Source: CAZJHX01 sp964545715
Lineage (GTDB): Bacteria; Myxococcota_A; UBA9042; GCA-2863065
DNA length: 45,625 nt
Assembly: GCA_964545715.1 (NCBI GenBank)
Contig: CAZJHX010000086.1
Span: 1-45,625, forward strand
Reading direction: 5' to 3'
Within the stretch, counting starts at the first letter, position 1. The number at the start of each line of letters is the position of its first letter. Shown here one piece after another: positions 34,030-41,976 of this stretch. Position numbers and translations under genes: made by a program. The notes under the pieces were generated by a model. The model ran no database searches and was not told the origin of the DNA. It saw only the letters and a program-made list of their open reading frames with translations.

Positions 34030-35985
34030 ATGTGTCGCGCGCTCATCTTGATCTGCGTCGGAACGCTGCTTGGTTGCGGTGGTCAGAGGCCCATCCCCGA
34101 GCAGCCGTGTCCTGCATTGAGCTACAGCGGCGGCAACATCTACACCGGCGGCGATTCGCTCCCGCTCACCGGGGATGCGCTCACCGCGTCGCTGCCCCAG
34201 CACCCCGAAACCAAGTTCTCGCTCTTCGGTGGGCACGAGCTCGCGGTCCCACAGCGCGGCGACCTCACTTTGACCATCACCGGCACGCTGACCACCGGCC
34301 ACCAATTGCCGGCCATGTACTTGTATGGTCCCCGCGACGAGTTCGGCATCTACGGCAGCTGCGCGGTCCAAGTGTTCGCGGGTCGCGGCCAGACGCAGGT
34401 TACGTTGACGCACACCGTCGAGCCTGAGAAGGGCGGCGAGTACCTGGTGCTGTTCGGTACCAACCCCATCGCGCTGGGCAAGGGCGACTACAGCCTGACC
34501 GCAACCTGCGAGGGCGAGGGCTGCACGGCGCCGGTCTGCAAGTCGCCCGGCAAGTGCGCGGTAGAGGTCTGCGCGACCGGCTTCATTCGAGAGGTGCACC
34601 CCGACGACGACACGCTCACGTGTCCCACCTGTGAGTGCCGGGAGCAGACGTGCGGCGCCGGGCGGATCCTGATCTTCGACAAGTGTGTCTGCGACTGCGA
34701 CGTCTCGCTGGACCCCAAGCCGGTCTGCGGCGAGGACGGCAAGACGTACGACTCCCGCTGCCTGGCCGAGTGCAAAGAGGTCGAGGTGGCCGCCGAGGGC
34801 AAGTGCAAAGAGGTGTGCGAGCCGCTGAAAGACTGCAAGCTGGACTGCGAGTTCGGGTTGAAGCTGGAGAAGGGCTGCAAGACCTGTGAGTGCGCCGGCC
34901 CGTGCGACAACAAGAACCAGGCCTACAAGCCGGTCTGCGGGTCGGACGGGCTCACGTATACGAACGCCGATCAGCTCTTCTGCCGCAACAACCAGGCGGA
35001 CCCCAAGGTGTCCATCGACTCCCTGGGCCCGTGTCTGCCGTACTGCAAAACCCCGGTGTGCGAAAAGACGTGCGCCTTTGGCTTTGTGCCGAACGACGAG
35101 CCGCTGGCGCCGTGTCACACCTGCGACTGCATGCCGCCGCCCGAAGACAAGCCGGAGCCGGGCTGCGGTCAGAAGAGCCCGATGTGGTGTGCTCGGCCGA
35201 ACAGCGCGCCCAAGCCGCCGGAGCCCGGGGACCCGCCGCCGGCGCCGCCTGAGAACGGCGGACATCAGCAGTTTTTCGCCGGGCTGTTCGGGCACCGCAC
35301 CTTCTTGACCTCGTGCATCGCCAAGGAGCAGGACTGGACGCCCGTCTTTGCCAACGCGTGCCCCACCGGCGTGTGCGCGGACGTCAGCGACTGCGGACGG
35401 GCCACGGTGGTGCTGCAGGACACGCTGGCGTTTGCCGCCGAGAAGTTTGCGTTGCCCAAGTTTGAGGAGCCGCCCAAGGCGCAGTGTTTGAAGCCGAAGT
35501 TTGCCGGCGTCCCGGTCTGCTTCATGAAGCTGCAGCGCCAGTGCAAGGTTGGGGGGCCCGAGGACCAGTGCCCGCAGGGCTCCAAATGCGTGGCCAAGCC
35601 GGACGGAAAGACCCGCTGCGAGTTTGGCTGCAAGTGCCTGAACAGCATCGCCGGCCAGGTGTACGACCCGGTCTGCGTGGACGTGGACGGGGAGCCGCGC
35701 ACCTTCTTCAACGCCTGCATGGCGGTGTGCTCCGGCCTGACGCGCATCGACTATCCCGGCATGTGCTGCGCATCGCGCCTGACCCAGGACAAGCGCTTCG
35801 AACATCACCAGGCGGTGGTCGCGTTTTGCACCGGGCTCGACGAGCCGAGGCCGCCCCGAATTTTTGCCGACACCGCGTGCCCGCCACAGGTGGATGCGTG
35901 CGCTCTGAACGAGGATCTTTGCTGCCGAAAGGTCACACAGCCGCCGGCGACGCCGCCCGGCGACGGTCAGCCACCGCCGGAGTAG
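34030..35985 (+). CDS. Lipoprotein with antistasin-like and Kazal-type protease-inhibitor modules
   Basis: A 651-residue protein. The start at ATG 34030 gives the lipoprotein signal MCRALILICVGTLLGC with lipidated Cys16. After a beta-rich region (residues 20-165) come alternating Cys-rich modules. Antistasin-like units lie at about 170-205, 263-288 and 339-368 (pattern CxxxxC..C..G....GCxxCxC). Kazal-type units lie at about 219-260 (VCGEDGKTYDSRC), 288-335 (VCGSDGLTYTNADQLFC) and 534-579 (VCVDVDGEPRTFFNAC). Both families are known serine-protease inhibitors, mostly studied in animals; Kazal domains also occur in bacteria. The natural role here, such as protection from host, prey or self proteases, is inferred. 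The S9 peptidase encoded at 24922 is not known to be a target. The gene is followed two bases later by the next lipoprotein gene. Confidence 0.85.
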   Translation: MCRALILICVGTLLGCGGQRPIPEQPCPALSYSGGNIYTGGDSLPLTGDALTASLPQHPETKFSLFGGHELAVPQRGDLTLTITGTLTTGHQLPAMYLYGPRDEFGIYGSCAVQVFAGRGQTQVTLTHTVEPEKGGEYLVLFGTNPIALGKGDYSLTATCEGEGCTAPVCKSPGKCAVEVCATGFIREVHPDDDTLTCPTCECREQTCGAGRILIFDKCVCDCDVSLDPKPVCGEDGKTYDSRCLAECKEVEVAAEGKCKEVCEPLKDCKLDCEFGLKLEKGCKTCECAGPCDNKNQAYKPVCGSDGLTYTNADQLFCRNNQADPKVSIDSLGPCLPYCKTPVCEKTCAFGFVPNDEPLAPCHTCDCMPPPEDKPEPGCGQKSPMWCARPNSAPKPPEPGDPPPAPPENGGHQQFFAGLFGHRTFLTSCIAKEQDWTPVFANACPTGVCADVSDCGRATVVLQDTLAFAAEKFALPKFEEPPKAQCLKPKFAGVPVCFMKLQRQCKVGGPEDQCPQGSKCVAKPDGKTRCEFGCKCLNSIAGQVYDPVCVDVDGEPRTFFNACMAVCSGLTRIDYPGMCCASRLTQDKRFEHHQAVVAFCTGLDEPRPPRIFADTACPPQVDACALNEDLCCRKVTQPPATPPGDGQPPPE

Positions 35986-35987
35986 CG

Positions 35988-36500
35988 ATGAGCTGCACGG
36001 TGTTGGTTATGGCTGCGCTCAGCGGCTGTGGTGAGGTGTATTCCGCGCTGGACGCGGCCACTCAAGCGACGACAGAGCCCGTTTTTGTGCCCAACGCGGT
36101 GTCCCCTAACTCGATCACGCTCATGACCATCCGAGCGCGGTTTGACGCCGACGGCACGGCGTGGGTCGACTCGACCGGCTTCAACGGGCTGTCCGGCATC
36201 GCGATGGCCTTTCCCGAGAAAGGGCTGGGCTTTTCGCCCGGTGAGTGTCCCACCGACATCGAGCTGGTCACGGGGGACGTGGCCGAGGACGTGGCCGCCA
36301 CCGTCTCCGACCCCACCGATGAGCAGGGGCGCTACGTTTTCTGCGGCGCGATTGAGGTCGGCGAGCCGACCGAGTCGATGGTCAACATCCCGATCGTCTT
36401 CTGGAACGGGACCGAGAGTGTGTCCGGTACCGGCTCGCTTTCCGTGGTGGCCAGCGTGGCCGACGACACCGAGACAGAGACCGCGACGGAGGCCCAGTGA
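35988..36500 (+). CDS. Small putative lipoprotein
   Basis: A 170-residue protein starting at ATG 35988, with CGGAG just upstream. The N-terminus MSCTVLVMAALSGCGE fits a short lipoprotein signal with Cys14, although it lacks the usual basic start. The mature part looks like a single beta-sandwich (SITLMTIRARFDADGTAWV, YVFCGAIEVGE) with a Thr/Glu-rich tail. I do not recognise a family. It starts two bases after the inhibitor lipoprotein and overlaps the next gene by four bases (GTGA), so the three genes form a likely operon. Confidence 0.7.
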   Translation: MSCTVLVMAALSGCGEVYSALDAATQATTEPVFVPNAVSPNSITLMTIRARFDADGTAWVDSTGFNGLSGIAMAFPEKGLGFSPGECPTDIELVTGDVAEDVAATVSDPTDEQGRYVFCGAIEVGEPTESMVNIPIVFWNGTESVSGTGSLSVVASVADDTETETATEAQ

Positions 36501-37489
36501 CGCGTCTTGTGGTGGTGGCGCTCTGTGCGTTGCTCGGCATGCAGACCGCCGCGGCGGACCAGCGCTTCGACAAGCTGCTGCGCACCGGCGAGCGCTGCTA
36601 CGAGGAGCTGAACTACGGCTGCGCGATCTCTCGGCTGACCGACGCTGGAAAGCGGGCTGCCGACAAGGGTCTGACGCCGGCGCCGAAGGACGCGCTACGG
36701 CTGCATCAGACGCTGGCGTTTGCCCTGGCCAGCGTGGAGAAGCACGACCTGGCGGCCGCCCAGTTCGAGAAGTGTTTTGCGGTGCAGCCGATGTACCGGC
36801 TGGACCCCAAGATCATCAGCCCCAAGATCTACGCCGACTACAAGCGGGCGCGACACAAGACGATCTACGCCATGCTCAAAGGCGCCCGTCGGGCGCCCGG
36901 GCTGCCGGGTGTGATCGATGTGCCGCCGCCGACGATGAACGATCTGTCGGTGCATGTGCCGTCCGACGTCGTGCTGGGCGGGCGCCTCGAGCCCGAGCAG
37001 GCGCTGAACAACGTGCTGGATCTGGCGATTGGCGGGCACCTGCTGTTCGATGATGACGGCGAGGACTTCAGCACCGGCTTTGGCGTCGCTATGAGCTATA
37101 TGCGGGTGCTCTCGGAGCGCTTTCAGGTCGGCGCGGTCGGCTTCTTCGCCCAGCACAACTACGCGCAAGCCGACTTGAAGGCGGGCTTCCCCGGCACGCT
37201 GTACGTCTTGAACGCGGCCGCCTCGGCGCGCCTCACCCTTCAGTTTGGGGAGTACATCGACATGGGCATCGGGGCCTTCGGCGGCATCGCGCTGGCGGGA
37301 CTGGGCGGCGTCGGTGACACGGTCGGTGGCTGGGTCGGGGCGGACGTCCGGCTTACGGCGCTCATCACCCGGGAGTTCGGCGTGGGCCTGTCGGTGATGC
37401 CCCAGGCGGTCATCGCGTCCGTCTCTGATGACGACACCGGCACCTCCTTTACGCTGCCGGTTCTTCTTCGCTTCGAGACACGCTTCTAA
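36497..37489 (+). CDS. Exported protein with N-terminal TPR-like domain and C-terminal barrel-like region
   Basis: A 330-residue protein starting at GTG 36497, which overlaps the previous stop. The signal peptide is MTRLVVVALCALLGMQTAAA. Residues about 21-118 form a TPR-like domain (GERCYEELNYGCAISRL, AQFEKCFAVQPMYRLDPKIISPKI), closely patterned like the domain at 28801. From about residue 150 the sequence alternates hydrophobic and polar residues and is Gly-rich, and it ends in Phe (LLRFETRF), as expected for an outer-membrane beta-barrel. The barrel is predicted by pattern only. The conserved LDP..SPKIY motif appears in other Myxococcota TPR proteins, as far as I recall. Confidence 0.78.
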   Translation: MTRLVVVALCALLGMQTAAADQRFDKLLRTGERCYEELNYGCAISRLTDAGKRAADKGLTPAPKDALRLHQTLAFALASVEKHDLAAAQFEKCFAVQPMYRLDPKIISPKIYADYKRARHKTIYAMLKGARRAPGLPGVIDVPPPTMNDLSVHVPSDVVLGGRLEPEQALNNVLDLAIGGHLLFDDDGEDFSTGFGVAMSYMRVLSERFQVGAVGFFAQHNYAQADLKAGFPGTLYVLNAAASARLTLQFGEYIDMGIGAFGGIALAGLGGVGDTVGGWVGADVRLTALITREFGVGLSVMPQAVIASVSDDDTGTSFTLPVLLRFETRF

Positions 37490-37526
37490 CGCCGTCTGAG
37501 CCTTAACTCACGACCGCGTCGTCACG

Positions 37527-40421
37527 ATGCGGTTTTACGTGAGCCAGTCCAATACCCAAGCGCAGGCACTTCAGCTTCCCGACGTGGGGAGCGTCATCGC
37601 GGACCGCTACAAGGTCGTGAAGATGCTCGGCCGCGGCGGCAGCGGCGCGGTGTACGAGGGCGTGCAGCTGGTGTTGGACCAGCAGGTCGCGATCAAGGTC
37701 ATTCTGCCCGACGGCGCGGACGACGAGTGGTACCGCGGCCGCTTCATCAACGAAGCGCGCATCTACGCCAAAATCAACAGTCCGTATGTGGTCAAGGTCT
37801 ACGACTTCGGCCGCGAGAAGGACGACTCGCTCTTTCTGGTCATGGAGTACCTGCCCGGGCTGGACCTGCGCGAGGTGCTCAAGCACGACGGCCACATCGG
37901 AACGACGCGCTTGTGCCGGCTGGCCAGCCACATGCTGCAGGGACTGACCGCGGCGCACGAGCTGGGGATCATTCACCGCGACCTGAAGCCGCGCAACGTC
38001 ATGATCCTGGACGCCGACACTGACAAGCCGTTCGCCAAGGTGCTGGACTTCGGTATCAGCAAGGTCGATGCGTCGCCGTCCTTCGACAAGAGCGCGCCGA
38101 TGCCCAAGCCCGGCGATGCGTCCGGATTTCAGCACGGTCTGACCATGTTGGGGCCGACCGCCGGCACGCCCGCGTTTATGGCGCCGGAGCAGATCATGGG
38201 CGCGGACACGGACGCGCGCACGGACATCTATTCCATGGGCGTCATGCTCTACGAGATGGCGTGTGGGCAGCTGCCGTTCCTGGGGCCGGACCTGAACTCG
38301 CTGCTGCTGCAGCACGTGCACGAGGCGCCGGCTGACCTGCGTACGGTCAACCCCGACGTCCACATCCCGGCGCGTCTCGAAGACATCATCATGGTGTGCC
38401 TCGAGAAGAAGCCCGAGAACCGCTATCAGACGGCGCGCGAGCTGTTGGGCGACATCGACCATCTGGCCGAGGAGCACCTCGGACCCAAGATGGTCAGCCT
38501 GATGGACGCCACGAACTCCATGGAGGGCTCGGGCCATGTGCCGGTGTCCACCCGCTCGTTCGGCGGCGGCGAGTCCGCGTTTGCCGGGCTGGGTCAGGAC
38601 TTCGACGCGCTGGAGCGGGACGAGCAGGAGGCCGAGGCCGCCGAGAACAAGGGCCCGGCCGCTCCCGAAGACATCCGGCTGGTCACCGACATGATGACCC
38701 ACCTGGGCAAGGCCTATAAATCGTTCCAGCTGTACCCGCGCGACAACCCGGTCTATGCGGCCGCGATCGACGCCGTGTGCGACCTGCTGGACCACTACTT
38801 CGTGGACCGCAAGCGCCTGGCCTTCAACATCGACCGCTTCGCGATCATCTACGAGAAGGTGCAGGTCTACGAGGACACCAACCTGCGCGACAGCTATCCC
38901 TTCAAGCTGTTCAGCGACGGCGTACGCCGCCTGTTCTTTCACAAGGGGATGAAGCGCCAGGAGATCAGCGAGTACTTCGACTGCCTGCACAAGGTGTCGA
39001 CCAACACGAGCCTCAACTCCGACCTCGTCACCCTGATGTGGGAGCGCGAGCTGCCGCACATCAAGTTCCTTCTGGTCGAGGATCTGGTCGAGGAGAACAG
39101 TCCCGACGTCAAGTTCATCCAGAAGGCCGTCGGCCGCACCGGCTATGGCGGCTCCCCGGACCAGAATGACTCGCGGCGACGCAAGAACAAGCGCAGCAAC
39201 GCCCGCGTGCGCAACGACCGCAGCCGCTTTTTGCAGCCGCTCTCAGACGCGGAGACCAACGACCTGGTCGCGTTGCTGGCCGACGATGCCAAGGCCGATC
39301 ATGTGCGCGGCTTCATCATGACGCTGCTCAGCGTGCTGAAGGCGTCCAAGGACGTGGCCGAGGTCAAAGAGGTGCTCAAGGTTCTGGGGCAGATCTGCAC
39401 CGCCTTGTTGAAAGTGCCGGATCTCGACCACGCGCTGATGATTCTGATGCCGCTGAAGCAGATCGTGACGCGCCGCCCCGACACGCCGGTGGCCGCGCAG
39501 ATCAAAGAGCTGCTGGACGATGCGCAGCGCCCACAGTTCATCCATCGCGCTATCGAGTCCATGAAGGATCACGAGACGGACGCGCACCGCGGCTCGGTCG
39601 GCAAGTACCTGAAGATGCTGGATGCCCGCGCGGTGCCCACGATCCTCAGCGACGTGCCGGAGCTGGACGAGGCGACAGAGCTGCCAATTATTCAGGCCGC
39701 GCTGCTGCACCTGTGCAAGGACACGCCTGACGGTCTTCGCGATGGGGTCACGAGCAACCGCGTGAAGATTCTGTTGGCCACGGCGCGCGTGCTGGGCGAG
39801 CTGCCCGGCCGGACATCCGCTGAGATGCTGACGCCGCTGCTGCACAACAACGAGCCCGGCGTCCGCCTGCAGGCGCTGCGGTCGCTGGCGCGAATCAAGC
39901 CCAACAATCTGGGCCGTCGCCTGGAGATGTGCCTGTCGGACAGAGACGGGGATGTGCGGTCCGAAGCTGTGAAGGCGTTTGCGACCCTGCCCGAGTCCGA
40001 ATCGCGCGGGCCCTTGATCGCCGTGCTGAACGACAAGCGCTTCGCCACACGCTCGCGGTCCGAGCAGGTGCCGGTGCTGCGCGCGCTTGCCGGGATGAAG
40101 AGCGCCGCTGTGGTGCATGCTCTGGAGCAGCACTTGATCGTCAAAAAGACGTGGATCAACAAGCCGCCGGTGCTGATCGGCGGGTCGCTCACGGTGCTGA
40201 CGGCGCTCGGGCTGACATTGGGCTGGCTCGTTGGGGCCGTGGCCTGGACCGGGTGCTTGATCGTGGTCCACTTCGCGGGCTTCGATCTGCGGTCCGGTCA
40301 CTACATCAAGCAGTCCGAGATGCGGGGGCCGATCATCCAGGCGCTGCGCCGCATGAACACCGATCTGGCGCGCCAGATCCTGAAGAAGCACACCTCCAAG
40401 AAAGAGCGCGGGAGTGAGTAG
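37527..40421 (+). CDS. Ser/Thr protein kinase with middle sensor-like domain, HEAT repeats and C-terminal membrane segment
   Basis: A 964-residue protein. The N-terminal kinase domain (about 27-300) has GRGGSGAVYEG, Lys57 in VAIK, Asp152 in HRDLKPRN, Asp174 in DFG and the segment end FMAPEQ, so it should be active. Residues about 380-530 form a domain (YPRDNPVYAAAIDAV, LAFNIDRFAIIYEKV) that looks homologous to the N-terminal domain of the HD-GYP protein encoded next. Residues about 570-865 contain HEAT-like helical repeats (EPGVRLQALRSLARI, DGDVRSEAVKAFATL). A hydrophobic segment (about 883-915) lies near the C-terminus. The stop TAG is followed at once by the next ATG, so the pair is probably co-translated. 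The kinase-plus-HEAT combination with a late membrane segment is unusual. Substrates are unknown. Confidence 0.9.
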   Translation: MRFYVSQSNTQAQALQLPDVGSVIADRYKVVKMLGRGGSGAVYEGVQLVLDQQVAIKVILPDGADDEWYRGRFINEARIYAKINSPYVVKVYDFGREKDDSLFLVMEYLPGLDLREVLKHDGHIGTTRLCRLASHMLQGLTAAHELGIIHRDLKPRNVMILDADTDKPFAKVLDFGISKVDASPSFDKSAPMPKPGDASGFQHGLTMLGPTAGTPAFMAPEQIMGADTDARTDIYSMGVMLYEMACGQLPFLGPDLNSLLLQHVHEAPADLRTVNPDVHIPARLEDIIMVCLEKKPENRYQTARELLGDIDHLAEEHLGPKMVSLMDATNSMEGSGHVPVSTRSFGGGESAFAGLGQDFDALERDEQEAEAAENKGPAAPEDIRLVTDMMTHLGKAYKSFQLYPRDNPVYAAAIDAVCDLLDHYFVDRKRLAFNIDRFAIIYEKVQVYEDTNLRDSYPFKLFSDGVRRLFFHKGMKRQEISEYFDCLHKVSTNTSLNSDLVTLMWERELPHIKFLLVEDLVEENSPDVKFIQKAVGRTGYGGSPDQNDSRRRKNKRSNARVRNDRSRFLQPLSDAETNDLVALLADDAKADHVRGFIMTLLSVLKASKDVAEVKEVLKVLGQICTALLKVPDLDHALMILMPLKQIVTRRPDTPVAAQIKELLDDAQRPQFIHRAIESMKDHETDAHRGSVGKYLKMLDARAVPTILSDVPELDEATELPIIQAALLHLCKDTPDGLRDGVTSNRVKILLATARVLGELPGRTSAEMLTPLLHNNEPGVRLQALRSLARIKPNNLGRRLEMCLSDRDGDVRSEAVKAFATLPESESRGPLIAVLNDKRFATRSRSEQVPVLRALAGMKSAAVVHALEQHLIVKKTWINKPPVLIGGSLTVLTALGLTLGWLVGAVAWTGCLIVVHFAGFDLRSGHYIKQSEMRGPIIQALRRMNTDLARQILKKHTSKKERGSE

Positions 40422-41930
40422 ATGAGCTCGATGATGGGCGGACAGCGTCCCGCGGACAGCACCGAAGCGCTCGCGGGTGAGGCCAGTCTCAAGCTGGCGA
40501 AGACCGCGCGACAGCTGATCATTGCGTTTTACGCGTTTGTGCGCGTGCGCCGCTTTCACTCGCTGGAGAATGACGCCACCGACCGGGCGCTCAAGAAGCT
40601 GGTGCAGGCCTTCAAAGAGATGTTCGCGCTGCAGTTCGACGTGACCATCATGTATTACGCCAAGGACTTCTACATCAACGACGTCCGGGTGAAGGTGTCG
40701 CGAGAGTGTTACGACTTCTTCGCCAGCTTTCAGGCGGAGCTCGAGCAGCGCAAGGTGGGCAGCCTGAACTTCCGCCGGGTGCCGGGTCGCAACGAGATCG
40801 TGAAGTTCGTCACAGAGTACGACAACGTGATCAAGGCCGAGGTCGACGACACGTACAAAGAGCTGGACGCCAAGATCAACGAGGGCGGCGGCATCGGCAT
40901 CACGATGACGAAATACGTCGACTCCGAGCTGGTCGACCTGCCCGTCATCGACGCCAAGGCCTTCGTCAAGCAGACCTATTTCCGGTCCATCGACGTGGCC
41001 GTGCGCATGTATCACGAGGCCCACGCCAACCGTCCCGTCACCATCAAGTACGCCAAGCGCGTTGTGCAGAACTTCATCGATATCCTCGGACACGAGGAAA
41101 AAGAGCGCGCGGACCTGCTGCTGCTGCTGACCGAGGTGAAGAACTGGCAGGGCTATCTGGTCAACCACGCCGTCAACACGGCCATCTACTCGGTCGGGCT
41201 GGGCATGGCCATGGGCCTCGATCGCGTCCAGCTACGCGACCTGGGGATTGCCGCGATGCTGGTGGATATCGGCAATGCCGCGCTTCCGTCAGACGTGTTG
41301 GACCAGTCCGGCAAGCTCACCGACGAGCACTGGGACACCGTGACGCACCACCCGCTCAAGGGCGTGCCGCTGCTGACGCGCTTTCAGGAGATGGACACCA
41401 CGCTCATCAAGGCCGTGATCGCCACGCTGGCGCACCACAAGGACTATGACGGCGACGGCTATCCCGACGTTGTGAAGGGTCGCCCGTCGCTGTTTGCGCA
41501 GATCATCGCCGTGGCTGACCGCTACGACGCGATGACGACGCCGCGCCCGTACCGACGTGTGCCGATGACGCCGCCGCGCGCGATTCAAAAGCTGATCAAC
41601 GTCTCGGGCACGGAGCTCAACCCGCTGCTGGTGAAGATCTTCATCCAGTGGATGGGCGCCATCCCCGCGGGCTCCGTTGTGCTGCTGGAAAACGGCCAGC
41701 TCGGTATGGTGGTCAAGCCCAGCTCGCGCCTGCGCGGTCAGACCGAGGCGCTGGTCAAGGTGCTGCGCACGACGCAGGGTCCGGGCTCGATTGGCGCAAT
41801 CACAGACACCGAAGAGCTGGTCCCGGTCAGCCCCGACAAGATGTCTGTGGGCACGCACACGCTGGACCGCGCCGTCGGCGGCGACATGGAAGCCATCGAG
41901 CGCACCCGCACCGCCTACCTGCTGGATTAG
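40422..41930 (+). CDS. HD-GYP-type protein with a degenerate HD dyad
   Basis: A 502-residue protein whose ATG directly follows the kinase stop. Residues about 20-150 form an N-terminal domain related to the kinase middle domain. Residues about 235-420 match the HD-GYP family, whose intact members hydrolyse cyclic di-GMP. The early metal-binding His is present (His249, VNHAVNT). The paired HD site reads Val281-Asp282 (LVDIGNAALP) instead of His-Asp. The GYP motif is intact (Gly346-Tyr347-Pro348 in DGDGYP), as are HHKDYDG and VADRYDAMTTPRPYR. Loss of the HD His suggests reduced or altered metal binding, so it may sense a nucleotide or act as an adaptor rather than an active phosphodiesterase. 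Its position next to a kinase supports a joint role. Confidence 0.9.
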   Translation: MSSMMGGQRPADSTEALAGEASLKLAKTARQLIIAFYAFVRVRRFHSLENDATDRALKKLVQAFKEMFALQFDVTIMYYAKDFYINDVRVKVSRECYDFFASFQAELEQRKVGSLNFRRVPGRNEIVKFVTEYDNVIKAEVDDTYKELDAKINEGGGIGITMTKYVDSELVDLPVIDAKAFVKQTYFRSIDVAVRMYHEAHANRPVTIKYAKRVVQNFIDILGHEEKERADLLLLLTEVKNWQGYLVNHAVNTAIYSVGLGMAMGLDRVQLRDLGIAAMLVDIGNAALPSDVLDQSGKLTDEHWDTVTHHPLKGVPLLTRFQEMDTTLIKAVIATLAHHKDYDGDGYPDVVKGRPSLFAQIIAVADRYDAMTTPRPYRRVPMTPPRAIQKLINVSGTELNPLLVKIFIQWMGAIPAGSVVLLENGQLGMVVKPSSRLRGQTEALVKVLRTTQGPGSIGAITDTEELVPVSPDKMSVGTHTLDRAVGGDMEAIERTRTAYLLD

Positions 41931-41976
41931 GCGCCCCGACGGAGTCCGCCGGCCGGACCTGCGGTAGACTCCAGAC

